DNA from: CAZCBD01 sp964496755
Lineage (GTDB): Bacteria > Bacteroidota > Ignavibacteria > Ignavibacteriales > Melioribacteraceae
Length of the DNA stretch: 9,148 nt
Direction of reading: 5' to 3'
Assembly (NCBI GenBank): GCA_964496755.1
Contig: CAZCBD010000115.1
Coordinates: forward strand, 1 to 9,148
The translations under genes and the position numbers were made by a program. Positions 1 to 7,558 of the stretch are shown here, piece after piece. How positions within the stretch are numbered: position 1 is the stretch's first letter; the number at the start of each line of letters is the position of its first letter. Under the pieces are notes generated by a model that was not told the origin of the DNA, searched no databases, and saw nothing but the letters and a program-made list of their open reading frames with translations.

Positions 1-2
1 CA

Positions 3-839
3 ATTGGTCTGATTTTAAAAAATAAAATCATATTTAATGTTGCAATTCGCACTTTATTAATTGACAAAAAAAACAATCAGGGAGAAATTGGAATTGGAAG
101 TGGGGTGGTTTGGGATAGTGTGCCCGAGTTGGAATACAAGGAAACTTTACTAAAGGCAAAATTTCTAACTAATCCGCTAAATGAATTCGAGTTGTTTGAA
201 ACGGTTTTAGTGGAAAATAGGAAAGCCTTTTTATTAGAATATCACAAAAGAAGAATGAAAGATAGTGCCGGTTATTTTTTATTTAGTTTCAGGGAAAAAT
301 TATTTGACGAAATTGTGAATGAAAAAATTGGAAACTTAAATTCCAATGAAAAATATAGAATGAAAATATTTTTGAATAAATTTGGGGAGTTTCGGATTGA
401 GATTCAGAAGTTTGTTGCACAAACCAAAACATACTCAATAATGTTATCTGATAGTAAAATTGATAAATCGGATGCTTTTAATTATCACAAAACTACTAAT
501 CGCACAGTTAAAAATCTTGAATTGCGAAAAGCAAACAAGATAAATTGTGATGAAGTGATTTTTGTTAATAAAAACAATGAATTAGCTGAAGGAAGTTTTA
601 CCAACATAATATTGCAAATTGAAGGCACATATTATACGCCGCCGGTTAAATCGGGGATTTTATCGGGGTGTTATAGGAATTACTTGTTGGATAAAAAAGA
701 AATAAATGAAAAAAAACTTTCAATTTCTGACTTGCTTAATGCGGATAAAGTTTTTTTAATTAATTCACTACGAAAAAAAATTACTGTTGCAGAAATCAAA
801 AATCATAAAGGCGAAAGGTTAAAATATCTAGTTATATAA
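3..839 (+). CDS. pabBC: Aminodeoxychorismate synthase component I / aminodeoxychorismate lyase fusion (PabB-PabC), 3' part only
   Basis: The reading frame is open from the window edge (278 codons visible), so the gene is cut at its 5' end. A GTG at 105 is not the start, because the 34 codons before it already read as PabB. They contain FNVAIRT and then GIGSGVVWDS followed by ELEYKET, the conserved C-terminal block of the chorismate-binding domain. From about residue 55 a class IV PLP-dependent (PabC-like) lyase domain follows: LFETVLVENRKAFLLEYHKRRM, the probable PLP lysine in YHKTTNR (Lys163 of the visible part), AEGSFTN (Glu196), SGILSGCYR and NSLRKK. PabB aminates chorismate with PabA-supplied ammonia, and PabC releases pyruvate to give p-aminobenzoate for folate synthesis in the cytoplasm. 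Single-chain PabB-PabC fusions are known. The family is clear; the missing N-terminal part is inferred. The gene ends about 50 bp before the prenyl synthase and may share its transcript. Confidence 0.9.
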   Translation: MGLILKNKIIFNVAIRTLLIDKKNNQGEIGIGSGVVWDSVPELEYKETLLKAKFLTNPLNEFELFETVLVENRKAFLLEYHKRRMKDSAGYFLFSFREKLFDEIVNEKIGNLNSNEKYRMKIFLNKFGEFRIEIQKFVAQTKTYSIMLSDSKIDKSDAFNYHKTTNRTVKNLELRKANKINCDEVIFVNKNNELAEGSFTNIILQIEGTYYTPPVKSGILSGCYRNYLLDKKEINEKKLSISDLLNADKVFLINSLRKKITVAEIKNHKGERLKYLVI

Positions 840-880
840 TATTATAAAAAAAATTACTATTTTTATTTTTCATTTTAATG

Positions 881-887
881 AAAGGAA
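881..887 (+). promoter_or_regulatory. Ribosome binding site AAAGGAA that selects GTG 893
   Basis: AAAGGAA ends five bases before an in-frame GTG at 893. The upstream in-frame ATG at 878 would put this Shine-Dalgarno sequence inside the coding region, and it has only a T-rich stretch without purine runs before it. This favours GTG 893 as the prenyl synthase start. Confidence 0.55.
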
Positions 888-892
888 TACAA

Positions 893-1885
893 GTGAAAAA
901 TACAATTTCGAAAGAACAAAAAATATATGAAAAATTAAAATCCAATGTTGACAATAAATTAGCAAAATTATTAGAAAAACGTTTGCCAAAATCATTGTAC
1001 GAACCTTGTGATTATATTTTAAAAAGTGGAGGTAAAAGGTTACGCCCTTTTTTGGTGTTGCTTGGAGCAAAAGCCGGAGGAGGCAAGTATTCGCAGGCTT
1101 ATAATGCTGCTTTAGCAGTTGAGATTTTTCATAATTTTACTTTGGTGCATGACGATATAATGGATAATGCCGATAAACGTCGGGGGCGAGTAACCTTACA
1201 CATTCGAAATGATTTAAGTACCGCTATACTTGCCGGAGATAATTTAGCCGGTATTGCACTTGAATGTTTATTAAAGGATTGTAAAAACAATACTAAAAGT
1301 GTTGTGGCAAAATTTACGCGCGGATTTGTTGATGTTTGCGAAGGGCAAAGCTATGATACGGATTTTGAAAGTAAAAAAAATGTTACCATTGAACAGTATA
1401 AATTGATGATCCGAAAGAAAACTGCTGCTTTGTTGGAATTGAGTTGTGCGATGGGAGCCGAAATAGTTGAGGCGGATAAGCAAATTGTAAATGCTTTATC
1501 AAGTTTCGGAAGAAATTTGGGAATGGCTTTTCAATTACAAGATGACTTATTAGATATTTTTGCCGATGAAAAAAAATTCGGAAAAAAAATCGGTAGAGAT
1601 TTAATTGAAGGAAAAAAAACATTTTTATTTTTAAAAGCTCTTGAAAAAGCAAAGGGAAAAGATTTAACTTTATTAAAGAAATTAATAAAAAATAATGGTA
1701 TTTCTCCTTCGGAAGTTGAAATATATGCAGAACTTTATAAGAGACTTGGTGTTATTGAAGATACTCAAAAAGAAATTATAAAGTACACTAATTTAGCCTT
1801 AAAAAATTTAAATAAAATTGATGATTCTGAAGCTAATAATCTGATGAGATGGTTAGCTAATTATTTAATTAAGAGAAACAAGTAA
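893..1885 (+). CDS. Polyprenyl diphosphate synthase, probably short chain (FPP/GGPP type)
   Basis: This trans-isoprenyl diphosphate synthase condenses isopentenyl diphosphate with an allylic diphosphate, feeding quinone, carotenoid or other isoprenoid synthesis. Numbered from the alternative ATG at 878 (335 residues; 330 from GTG 893), all family motifs are present: GGKRLRP (51-57), the first aspartate-rich motif DDIMD (92-96) followed by RRGRVTLH, KKTAALLE (180-187), the second aspartate-rich motif DDLLD (222-226) and GKKIGRDLIEGKKTFL (235-250). Phe87 lies five residues before the first motif, and that motif has no two-residue insertion. In characterised enzymes a bulky aromatic at this place limits the product to short chains, so FPP or GGPP is more likely than a long quinone tail. 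I chose GTG 893 because AAAGGAA precedes it; ATG 878 remains possible. The stop overlaps the ptsH start. Family certain; product length inferred. Confidence 0.9.
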   Translation: MKNTISKEQKIYEKLKSNVDNKLAKLLEKRLPKSLYEPCDYILKSGGKRLRPFLVLLGAKAGGGKYSQAYNAALAVEIFHNFTLVHDDIMDNADKRRGRVTLHIRNDLSTAILAGDNLAGIALECLLKDCKNNTKSVVAKFTRGFVDVCEGQSYDTDFESKKNVTIEQYKLMIRKKTAALLELSCAMGAEIVEADKQIVNALSSFGRNLGMAFQLQDDLLDIFADEKKFGKKIGRDLIEGKKTFLFLKALEKAKGKDLTLLKKLIKNNGISPSEVEIYAELYKRLGVIEDTQKEIIKYTNLALKNLNKIDDSEANNLMRWLANYLIKRNK

Positions 1886-2151
1886 TGATAGAAAAGTCTG
1901 TAACGATTAAAAATGATGCGGGATTACATACCAGACCTGCTGCAACAATTGTAAAAATAGCGGCTAAATATGATTCTGATTTTTTTATATACAAAGATGG
2001 TTTGAATATAAACGGAAAAAGTATTATTGGAGTAATGACTTTAGCTGCTGAAAAGGGGTCCGAAGTAACGCTTACATTTAAAGGACCCGATGAAAAAAAT
2101 TTATGTGAAGAAATGGTGGATTATTTTAATAGAGGATTTGACGAAATCTAA
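1885..2151 (+). CDS. ptsH: HPr family phosphocarrier protein
   Basis: This is an 88-residue protein of typical HPr length. The active-site block AGLHTRPAA carries the phospho-accepting His15 and Arg17. The regulatory block NGKSIIGVM carries Ser46, the residue phosphorylated by HPr kinase/phosphorylase in bacteria that have that enzyme. HPr takes phosphate from enzyme I and passes it to EIIA-type partners in the cytoplasm. The ATG overlaps the upstream prenyl synthase stop by one base (TAATG), and its own TAA overlaps the enzyme I start in the same way. Its own ribosome site is weak (AAGAG about 14 bases upstream), which fits translation by reinitiation. No EII sugar permease or hprK is visible. 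Conservation of Ser46 suggests a kinase elsewhere in the genome, which is inference. Confidence 0.95.
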   Translation: MIEKSVTIKNDAGLHTRPAATIVKIAAKYDSDFFIYKDGLNINGKSIIGVMTLAAEKGSEVTLTFKGPDEKNLCEEMVDYFNRGFDEI

Positions 2152-3899
2152 TGTTTGAACAAAACGAAAATATTTTGCGTGGTATTGCAGCCGCACCCGG
2201 ATTGGTTATTGCCGAAGCTTATGTTTATAAAAAAGAAGTTGAGACTATTAATAGCGATCCGATTGATGATATTAATGAAGCTAAAGAAAATCTAAAATAT
2301 GCTTTGGAAAAATCTAAAAAAGAATTGAATAAGGTCTTTTCCTTAGCAATTGATAAATTAGGCAAAAAACGTGCGGCTATCTTTGAAGCGCAAATTATGA
2401 TTTTAGATGATCAGATTTTAATTGAACATATTTATGAAAGAATAGAAAAAGAGAAAATTAATCCCGAGTTTATTGTTCACGATGAAATATCAAAATATCA
2501 GGAATTAATGAATGCCTCTTCTACCGAATACATGAAAGAGCGCTCCCAAGATATTGAAGATATTAAAAATAGAATTATAAAGAATCTTAAACGAAAAAAA
2601 TGGAAATCCAGAATATCTAAAAATGTAATTGTTGTAACGGATTCTATTACACCTGCAGACACGATTTTATTCTCCAGAGAAAATGTTAGAGGATATGTAA
2701 CTGATTTTGGCGGACTAACATCACATGCAGCTATTCTTGCTCGTTCACTTAATATTCCGGCGGTTTTGGGCTTAATCGATGCTTCTTCGAGAATTGAAAC
2801 AGGAGATATTTTAATTGTTGACGGGTATCATGGTCAAATAATTATTAATCCTACAATCGATCATTTAACTTACTTCAAAAAAAGAATTGATGAATTAAAA
2901 AAACATGAAGAAGAGTTAGAAAAAATTAAAGATTTGCCGGCGGTTACAAAAGATGGCAAACATATAAAAATTAAAGGCAACTTGGACTTAACTGAAGAAT
3001 TACCTTTCATGATAAAAAATGGTGCCGAAGGCATTGGACTTGTTCGTACGGAACAAATTTTTGAAGAATATGAAGCCTTTCCCGATGAAAACGAACAAGT
3101 GCAAGTTTATTCTAAGATTGCCGAGCAAATGTTCCCGAATGAAGTTACCATTCGTGTTTTGGATATTGGAGGAGATAAAGTTTTACCGGTAGATTTGCAA
3201 GAGTCGAACCCTTTTCTTGGATGGCGCGGTGTAAGACTTTTATTGGATAATCCGGATTTATTAAAAACTCAGATTAGAGCAATTTTAAGATCTAGCAGCA
3301 AGAAAAATCTTTGCATAATGGTTCCGATGATTTCATCAATTTTTGAAATTAGAAAAGTGAAGAAAATATTTGAAGAATGTAAAATTGAGTTGGAAGAAGA
3401 AGGAAAGGACTTTGACCGGAAAATCAAATTCGGAATCATGATCGAAGTACCCTCGGCTGCCGTAATGGCAAAACAATTTGCAGCGGAAGTTGATTTTGTT
3501 AGTGTTGGTACCAATGATTTAATTCAATATTTATTAGCGGTTGATAGATCTAACGATATTGTTACAAAATTGTATCAGGAGTTTCATCCCGCAGTAATTG
3601 GCACATTGAAACATATAATTCAAAAAAGCAAAGAAGCCGGTGCCAAAGTAAGTATTTGTGGTGAAATGGGTGCGGATTTATTGGCGGTTCCGCTTCTTGT
3701 TGGTTTGGGCTTTGATTCCATTAGTGTTTCAGCGCCGGTTATTCCTACCTTAAAAGAAATTATCAGATTAATAAATTATTCCGACGCAAAAGATTTAGCA
3801 AACGAATGTTTGAATTATTTAACGGAAATTGAAATTAAAGATAGAGTTAAACAATTTTTTGCATTAAACTTAAAAGAATTTGCCGAAGAGTGGTTATAA
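2151..3899 (+). CDS. ptsI: Phosphoenolpyruvate-protein phosphotransferase (PTS enzyme I)
   Basis: This 582-residue protein has normal enzyme I length (often labelled ptsP in automatic annotation). It autophosphorylates from phosphoenolpyruvate and phosphorylates HPr, encoded just upstream. Domains in order are an N-terminal HPr-binding helical and swivelling phosphohistidine domain, with GGLTSHAAILARSL holding active His192, and then a C-terminal PEP-binding barrel. The barrel shows GAEGIGLVRTE (Arg299), DIGGDK (339-343), NPFLGWRG (353-360), MIEVPSA (430-436), GTNDLIQY (453-460) and SICGEMGAD with catalytic Cys503. This last block usually reads GEMAGD or similar; here it is GEMGAD, a mild variation. 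All catalytic residues are present, so it should be active. The start overlaps the ptsH stop by one base; AGAGGA lies 14 bases upstream, rather far, so coupling is likely. The stop is one base from the stop of convergent polA. Confidence 0.96.
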   Translation: MFEQNENILRGIAAAPGLVIAEAYVYKKEVETINSDPIDDINEAKENLKYALEKSKKELNKVFSLAIDKLGKKRAAIFEAQIMILDDQILIEHIYERIEKEKINPEFIVHDEISKYQELMNASSTEYMKERSQDIEDIKNRIIKNLKRKKWKSRISKNVIVVTDSITPADTILFSRENVRGYVTDFGGLTSHAAILARSLNIPAVLGLIDASSRIETGDILIVDGYHGQIIINPTIDHLTYFKKRIDELKKHEEELEKIKDLPAVTKDGKHIKIKGNLDLTEELPFMIKNGAEGIGLVRTEQIFEEYEAFPDENEQVQVYSKIAEQMFPNEVTIRVLDIGGDKVLPVDLQESNPFLGWRGVRLLLDNPDLLKTQIRAILRSSSKKNLCIMVPMISSIFEIRKVKKIFEECKIELEEEGKDFDRKIKFGIMIEVPSAAVMAKQFAAEVDFVSVGTNDLIQYLLAVDRSNDIVTKLYQEFHPAVIGTLKHIIQKSKEAGAKVSICGEMGADLLAVPLLVGLGFDSISVSAPVIPTLKEIIRLINYSDAKDLANECLNYLTEIEIKDRVKQFFALNLKEFAEEWL

Positions 3900-3900
3900 T

Positions 3901-6666
3901 TTAGTGTGCGTCTAACCAATTATCAGCAACGTTGTAATCAACTTTTATAGGAACGTCAAGTTTTAGTGCAGTTTCCATTTTTTCTACTATTAAAGGAATT
4001 AGCTTTTCCGACTCGTCTTTTCGTAATTCAAAAACCAATTCATCATGTACTTGCAAAATCATTTTAGATTTTACTTTTAATTTTGTAAATACTTTGTCAA
4101 TGTTAATCATTGCAAGTTTAATCATATCTGCTGCAGTACCTTGAATTGGCATATTTGTAGCTACACGCTCTTCAAATTGTCTAACTGTTCTGTTTTTGCT
4201 GTTAATATTGGGTAAAATTCGTTTGCGTCCCAAAAGAGTTTCTGCATAACCGTTTTTCCGTGCTTTTTCAATTGATTCGTCTATGTAATCTTTTACTTTT
4301 GGAAATTTTTCAAAATAAGTTTCGATAATTTCTTTTGCATGCGATTGCAAAATCCCCAAACGTGTTTTAAGGCCAAAAGGCCCTATTCCGTATAAAATTC
4401 CGAAATTAACTTCTTTAGCTTTTCGTCTCATATCCGGTGTTACATCTTCCGGATTAACCATAAAAACCATTGCAGCAGTTGCGCGATGAATGTCTTCGCC
4501 GTTTTTAAAAGCTTTTATTAAATTATCTTCTCCGCAAATACTTGCCATTATTCGTAATTCAATTTGACTGTAGTCTGCACTTAAAATTAAATGATTTTTG
4601 TCGGTGGCAACAAAAGCGCGTCGTATTTCTTTCCCAAGTTCGGTTCGTATCGGTATGTTTTGCAGATTCGGGTTAATACTGGATAATCGTCCGGTAGAAG
4701 TAACGGCCTGATTATATGTGGTATGAATTCTTCCTGTTATTGGGTGAATTAATTCCGGCAATGCATCAGCGTATGTGGATTTTAATTTTTGTACTTGTCG
4801 ATAGTTTAATATTAAATCAATTATTTCGTGTTGTCCTCTTAACATTTCTAGAGTCTGAGCATTTGTTGAAAATCCGGTTTTTGTTTTTTTTGTGGGTCGT
4901 AATTCTAAATTCTCAAATAAAATAACTTGAAGTTGTTTCGGAGAATTTAAATTGAATTCACAACCGGCCAATTTAAATATTTGCTTTTTATAATTTTCAA
5001 TAAGGGTATTTAGTTTTTTACTAAATTTGCCTAACGCTACTTTGTCAATAACCACACCGTTTCGTTCAATATTTGCAAGTACTTTTACAAGTGGAAATTC
5101 AACATTATAAGCAATTTGTTCAAGATTATTTTTTTTAATTTCTTCTTTAAGAAATTTATAAAGTCGAAGTGTTATGTCGGCGTCTTCGCACGCATATTCG
5201 CAAAGTATCTGCAAATCAACATCAAAAATATTTTTTGCTTCTTTTTTATCGCCAATAATTTCTTTAAAAGAGATTGGTTTGTAATTTAAATACTTTTCAG
5301 ATAATTCGTCCATTCCATGTTTTTCATTCGGATTCAAAATGTAAGAAGCAATCATAGTATCAAAATAAAATCCCTCCAGATTAATTCCGTATTTTGATAA
5401 TACTGAAATATCGAATTTACCGTTCTGACAAATCTTTTTAATTTTTTTATTTTCAAAAACAGGTTTAAATATTTTAATGAAATCGGCTATCGGTAATCGA
5501 TCTGTAATTTCTTTTTCAAAAAGATTATTTGTAGAGTTTCCTGAATTTGTGGCAACGAACCAAGCCTCATTTTCTTTAATTGCAAAAGATGCTCCGGCCA
5601 AGTTTAATGTTAAAGTATCCAAAGAATCCGTTTCAGTATCAAAAACAAATTCCGATGAGTTGATTAAGTTTTTAGCTAGATTTTCAGCGTCTATAATTGA
5701 TGTAATTAGATGATACTTTACATTCTCTTTTGTAAAAGTTTTATGTTTCTTGGTATCCGAGATTTGCAAATCGGTGGTTGTTTTTTTTTCAAAAAAGAGA
5801 GTGGGAATTTTGGAAGAGAAATGTGAAAACTCTAATTCTGCAAAAATTTTATTTAATTTATCAAAGTTCGGTTTGCAAAATTCTAATTCTTTAAGCTCAA
5901 AATTAATGGGCACGTCTAACTTAATTGTAGCCAAAGTTTTTGAAAGAAAAGCATTTTCTTTTGAATTTATTAGTTTGTTCTTTAGTCCTTTTTTTTCAAT
6001 CAGATCAATATTTTTGTAAATATTTTCAATAGTGCCGTATTCTTTAATTAGAGGTGTTGCGGTTTTAGGGCCAATTCCTGCAACGCCGGGAATATCATCA
6101 GAAGCATCTCCAACCAAGGCTAAATAGTCAATCATTTGAATCGGATTAAAGTCGTAATTTTTTATCACTGTATCTAGATCAATAATAATAGGCTCTTCGG
6201 ATGCTTTGCCGGGTTTTACCAGTGAAATATTTTCAGAAACAAGTTGAACGAAATCTTTGTCGGGGGTAACGGCAAAAGAGAGAAGATTGTTTTGTTCTGC
6301 AATTTTCACGGCAGTTCCAATTATGTCGTCTGCTTCGTATCCGGGATTCTTAAAAAGGGGGATATTAAAAGCGGAAATAATTTCATAAATACGAGTAATT
6401 TGAGGAATCATATCTTCGGGCATATCGCTGCGCGAAGATTTGTATTTCTCATAGATTTTATGACGAAAAGTTTTTTCTTTTGAATCCGTAGCAACAGCTA
6501 TATAGTCAGGTTTTAAATCCGAAATAATTTTTAATAATTGATTAACAAAACCGAAAATTGCAGAAGTTGGTTCACCTTGTTTCGTAATTAAAGGTCTGTT
6601 AATAAAAGCAAAATAAGATCTGTAGGCAACAGCCATTGCATCTATAATAACAAATTTTTTTTTCAA
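3901..6666 (-). CDS. polA: DNA polymerase I with 5' nuclease and 3'-5' proofreading domains
   Basis: This full-length 921-residue polymerase (E. coli enzyme 928) handles Okazaki primer removal and repair synthesis. The 5' nuclease domain (about 1-290) shows FVIIDAMAVAYRSYFAF, YEADDIIGT (110-118), TPDKDF, GDASDDIPGV (186-195) and GIGPKTA. The 3'-5' exonuclease domain keeps its acidic residues: FDTETD (Asp343, Glu345), CQNGKFD (Asp419) and YACEDAD (Asp495), so proofreading is predicted active, unlike Taq-type enzymes. The polymerase domain has TSTGRLSS, motif A SADYSQIELR (Asp698), motif B RRKAKEVNFGILYG (747-760, with Phe755 at the ddNTP-discriminating position) and motif C QVHDELVFE (Asp875, Glu876). 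The start is TTG at 6664-6666, preceded by AAGAGGT; the next in-frame ATG, residue 11, lies inside the first conserved motif. It is divergent from exbB and convergent with ptsI. Confidence 0.98.
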   Translation of the reverse strand: MKKKFVIIDAMAVAYRSYFAFINRPLITKQGEPTSAIFGFVNQLLKIISDLKPDYIAVATDSKEKTFRHKIYEKYKSSRSDMPEDMIPQITRIYEIISAFNIPLFKNPGYEADDIIGTAVKIAEQNNLLSFAVTPDKDFVQLVSENISLVKPGKASEEPIIIDLDTVIKNYDFNPIQMIDYLALVGDASDDIPGVAGIGPKTATPLIKEYGTIENIYKNIDLIEKKGLKNKLINSKENAFLSKTLATIKLDVPINFELKELEFCKPNFDKLNKIFAELEFSHFSSKIPTLFFEKKTTTDLQISDTKKHKTFTKENVKYHLITSIIDAENLAKNLINSSEFVFDTETDSLDTLTLNLAGASFAIKENEAWFVATNSGNSTNNLFEKEITDRLPIADFIKIFKPVFENKKIKKICQNGKFDISVLSKYGINLEGFYFDTMIASYILNPNEKHGMDELSEKYLNYKPISFKEIIGDKKEAKNIFDVDLQILCEYACEDADITLRLYKFLKEEIKKNNLEQIAYNVEFPLVKVLANIERNGVVIDKVALGKFSKKLNTLIENYKKQIFKLAGCEFNLNSPKQLQVILFENLELRPTKKTKTGFSTNAQTLEMLRGQHEIIDLILNYRQVQKLKSTYADALPELIHPITGRIHTTYNQAVTSTGRLSSINPNLQNIPIRTELGKEIRRAFVATDKNHLILSADYSQIELRIMASICGEDNLIKAFKNGEDIHRATAAMVFMVNPEDVTPDMRRKAKEVNFGILYGIGPFGLKTRLGILQSHAKEIIETYFEKFPKVKDYIDESIEKARKNGYAETLLGRKRILPNINSKNRTVRQFEERVATNMPIQGTAADMIKLAMINIDKVFTKLKVKSKMILQVHDELVFELRKDESEKLIPLIVEKMETALKLDVPIKVDYNVADNWLDAH

Positions 6667-6670
6667 GTTT

Positions 6671-6677
6671 ACCTCTT
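6671..6677 (-). promoter_or_regulatory. Ribosome binding site AAGAGGT for the TTG start of polA
   Basis: On the minus strand AAGAGGT is followed by AAAC and then TTG. No ATG or GTG in frame lies between the upstream in-frame TAA and this TTG, and the first internal ATG would remove conserved active-site sequence. The site therefore fixes the TTG start. Confidence 0.75.
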
Positions 6678-6853
6678 GGTTGAAGTTTTAAATCTTAATA
6701 TGTAAAATACAAAATTAAACCGAGCTAAAAACCGGTAAAGAAAAAATAAAATGAAAAATAATAAGTAAAATAATATTGATTTTTAACTTGTAAATACTTA
6801 ATCTTGTTAGGCTAATTAAATTAGAAACGAAATTACACTTAAAAAATAATATT

Positions 6854-6860
6854 CGGAGGT
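6854..6860 (+). promoter_or_regulatory. Strong ribosome binding site CGGAGGT for exbB
   Basis: CGGAGGT ends eight bases before the exbB ATG at 6869. It is the closest match to the consensus Shine-Dalgarno sequence in the window. It confirms the start and suggests efficient translation of the first gene of the exb operon. Confidence 0.8.
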
Positions 6861-6868
6861 TATTTCTC

Positions 6869-7543
6869 ATGCAATTAACAGCTTACATTTTTGCACAAGC
6901 ACAAGATGCTGGATTTATCTCATTATTGCAGGACAAATTCATCGCAGGTGGTTTTTTTATGTGGCCAATCTTGGGGTGTTTGATTTTAGGATTAGGTTTT
7001 GCTTTTACTAAACTATATACATTAATAAGAGCAAGCACAAATTCGAAAAAATTTCTTATATCGGTTACAAAAGCATTAGAAACGGGTGGTGTTGATGCGG
7101 CAATTAAAGTTTGTGAAAATACAAGAGGCCCAATTGCTTCAGTTTTCCATGCAGGTTTATTAAGAGCTGATGAAGGTATCGAAGCTGCAGAAAAAGCAAT
7201 CATGACATATGGCGCTATTGAAATGGGCTTTTTGGAAAAAGGAATGATTTGGATTTCATTATTTATATCAGTTGCTCCAATGCTTGGTTTTACAGGTACG
7301 GTAGTTGGTATGGTTCAAGCATTTGATGATATTGCAGCTGCTAACCAAATGTCACCGGCAATTGTTGCTAGTGGTATTTCAGTAGCTTTATTAACAACCT
7401 TATTTGGGTTAATTGTTGCTATTGTTTTACAATTCTTCTATAATTTCTTTATTTCAAGAATTGATAAACTGGTAGGCGATATGGAAGAAAGTTCAATAGA
7501 ATTAATTGACGCTTTATATAACTTTAATAAGAAAAATAACTAA
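6869..7543 (+). CDS. exbB: ExbB/TolQ/MotA family proton channel protein
   Basis: This 224-residue inner-membrane protein forms the channel scaffold that uses the proton gradient with ExbD to power TonB-type or Tol-type work at the outer membrane. Three hydrophobic segments are visible: about 28-50, 124-150 and 165-195, with the cytoplasmic loop between the first two, as in ExbB. The signature APMLGFTGTVVGMVQAF (136-152) precedes the third segment, whose ALLTTLFGL (173-181) completes the pore. Thr144 and Thr176/177 sit where ExbB has its pore-lining threonines. A strong ribosome site precedes the ATG. The gene is followed by exbD after a gap of 15 bases. ExbB is preferred over TolQ because of the short N-terminus and neighbours, but the two are hard to separate by sequence alone. 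Confidence 0.92.
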   Translation: MQLTAYIFAQAQDAGFISLLQDKFIAGGFFMWPILGCLILGLGFAFTKLYTLIRASTNSKKFLISVTKALETGGVDAAIKVCENTRGPIASVFHAGLLRADEGIEAAEKAIMTYGAIEMGFLEKGMIWISLFISVAPMLGFTGTVVGMVQAFDDIAAANQMSPAIVASGISVALLTTLFGLIVAIVLQFFYNFFISRIDKLVGDMEESSIELIDALYNFNKKNN

Positions 7544-7558
7544 TTGAGATAATTGACT

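Larger units (their letters stand above)
6667..6868. promoter_or_regulatory. Divergent intergenic control region between polA and exbB
   Basis: These 202 bases separate two divergent start codons and must hold a promoter for each direction, unless transcription comes from farther away. The sequence is very A/T-rich with no open frame of note. A perfect inverted repeat CTAATT-A-AATTAG lies at 6812-6824, in the exbB leader. A weak sigma70-like pairing for exbB is TTGTAA (6788-6793) with TAATTA (6813-6818) at 19-base spacing; it is not strong enough to call a promoter precisely. I found no clear promoter for polA. Confidence 0.45.

Noticed and set aside
840..892. A possible terminator or promoter between pabBC and the prenyl synthase
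   Set aside because: The gap is only A/T tracts. There is no GC-rich hairpin and no convincing -35/-10 pair, so nothing could be called.
1271..1652. Two overlapping minus-strand open frames opposite the prenyl synthase
   Set aside because: Their translations are rich in Phe, Leu and Ser, as expected for the complement of A-rich coding sequence, and they overlap conserved active-site codons on the plus strand.
5477..6483. Several plus-strand open frames of 78-89 codons opposite polA
   Set aside because: They are shadows of the polA reading frame. No domain, no ribosome site and no gap in polA would make room for them.
6721..6736. ACCG/CGGT half-sites around the ACCGGT in the polA upstream region
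   Set aside because: The arms are only four bases, which is too short to separate from chance.
6883..7203. Minus-strand open frame of 106 codons opposite exbB
   Set aside because: It lies wholly inside exbB, which is a clear family member. It has no ribosome site or recognisable domain and results from low stop density in the opposite strand.
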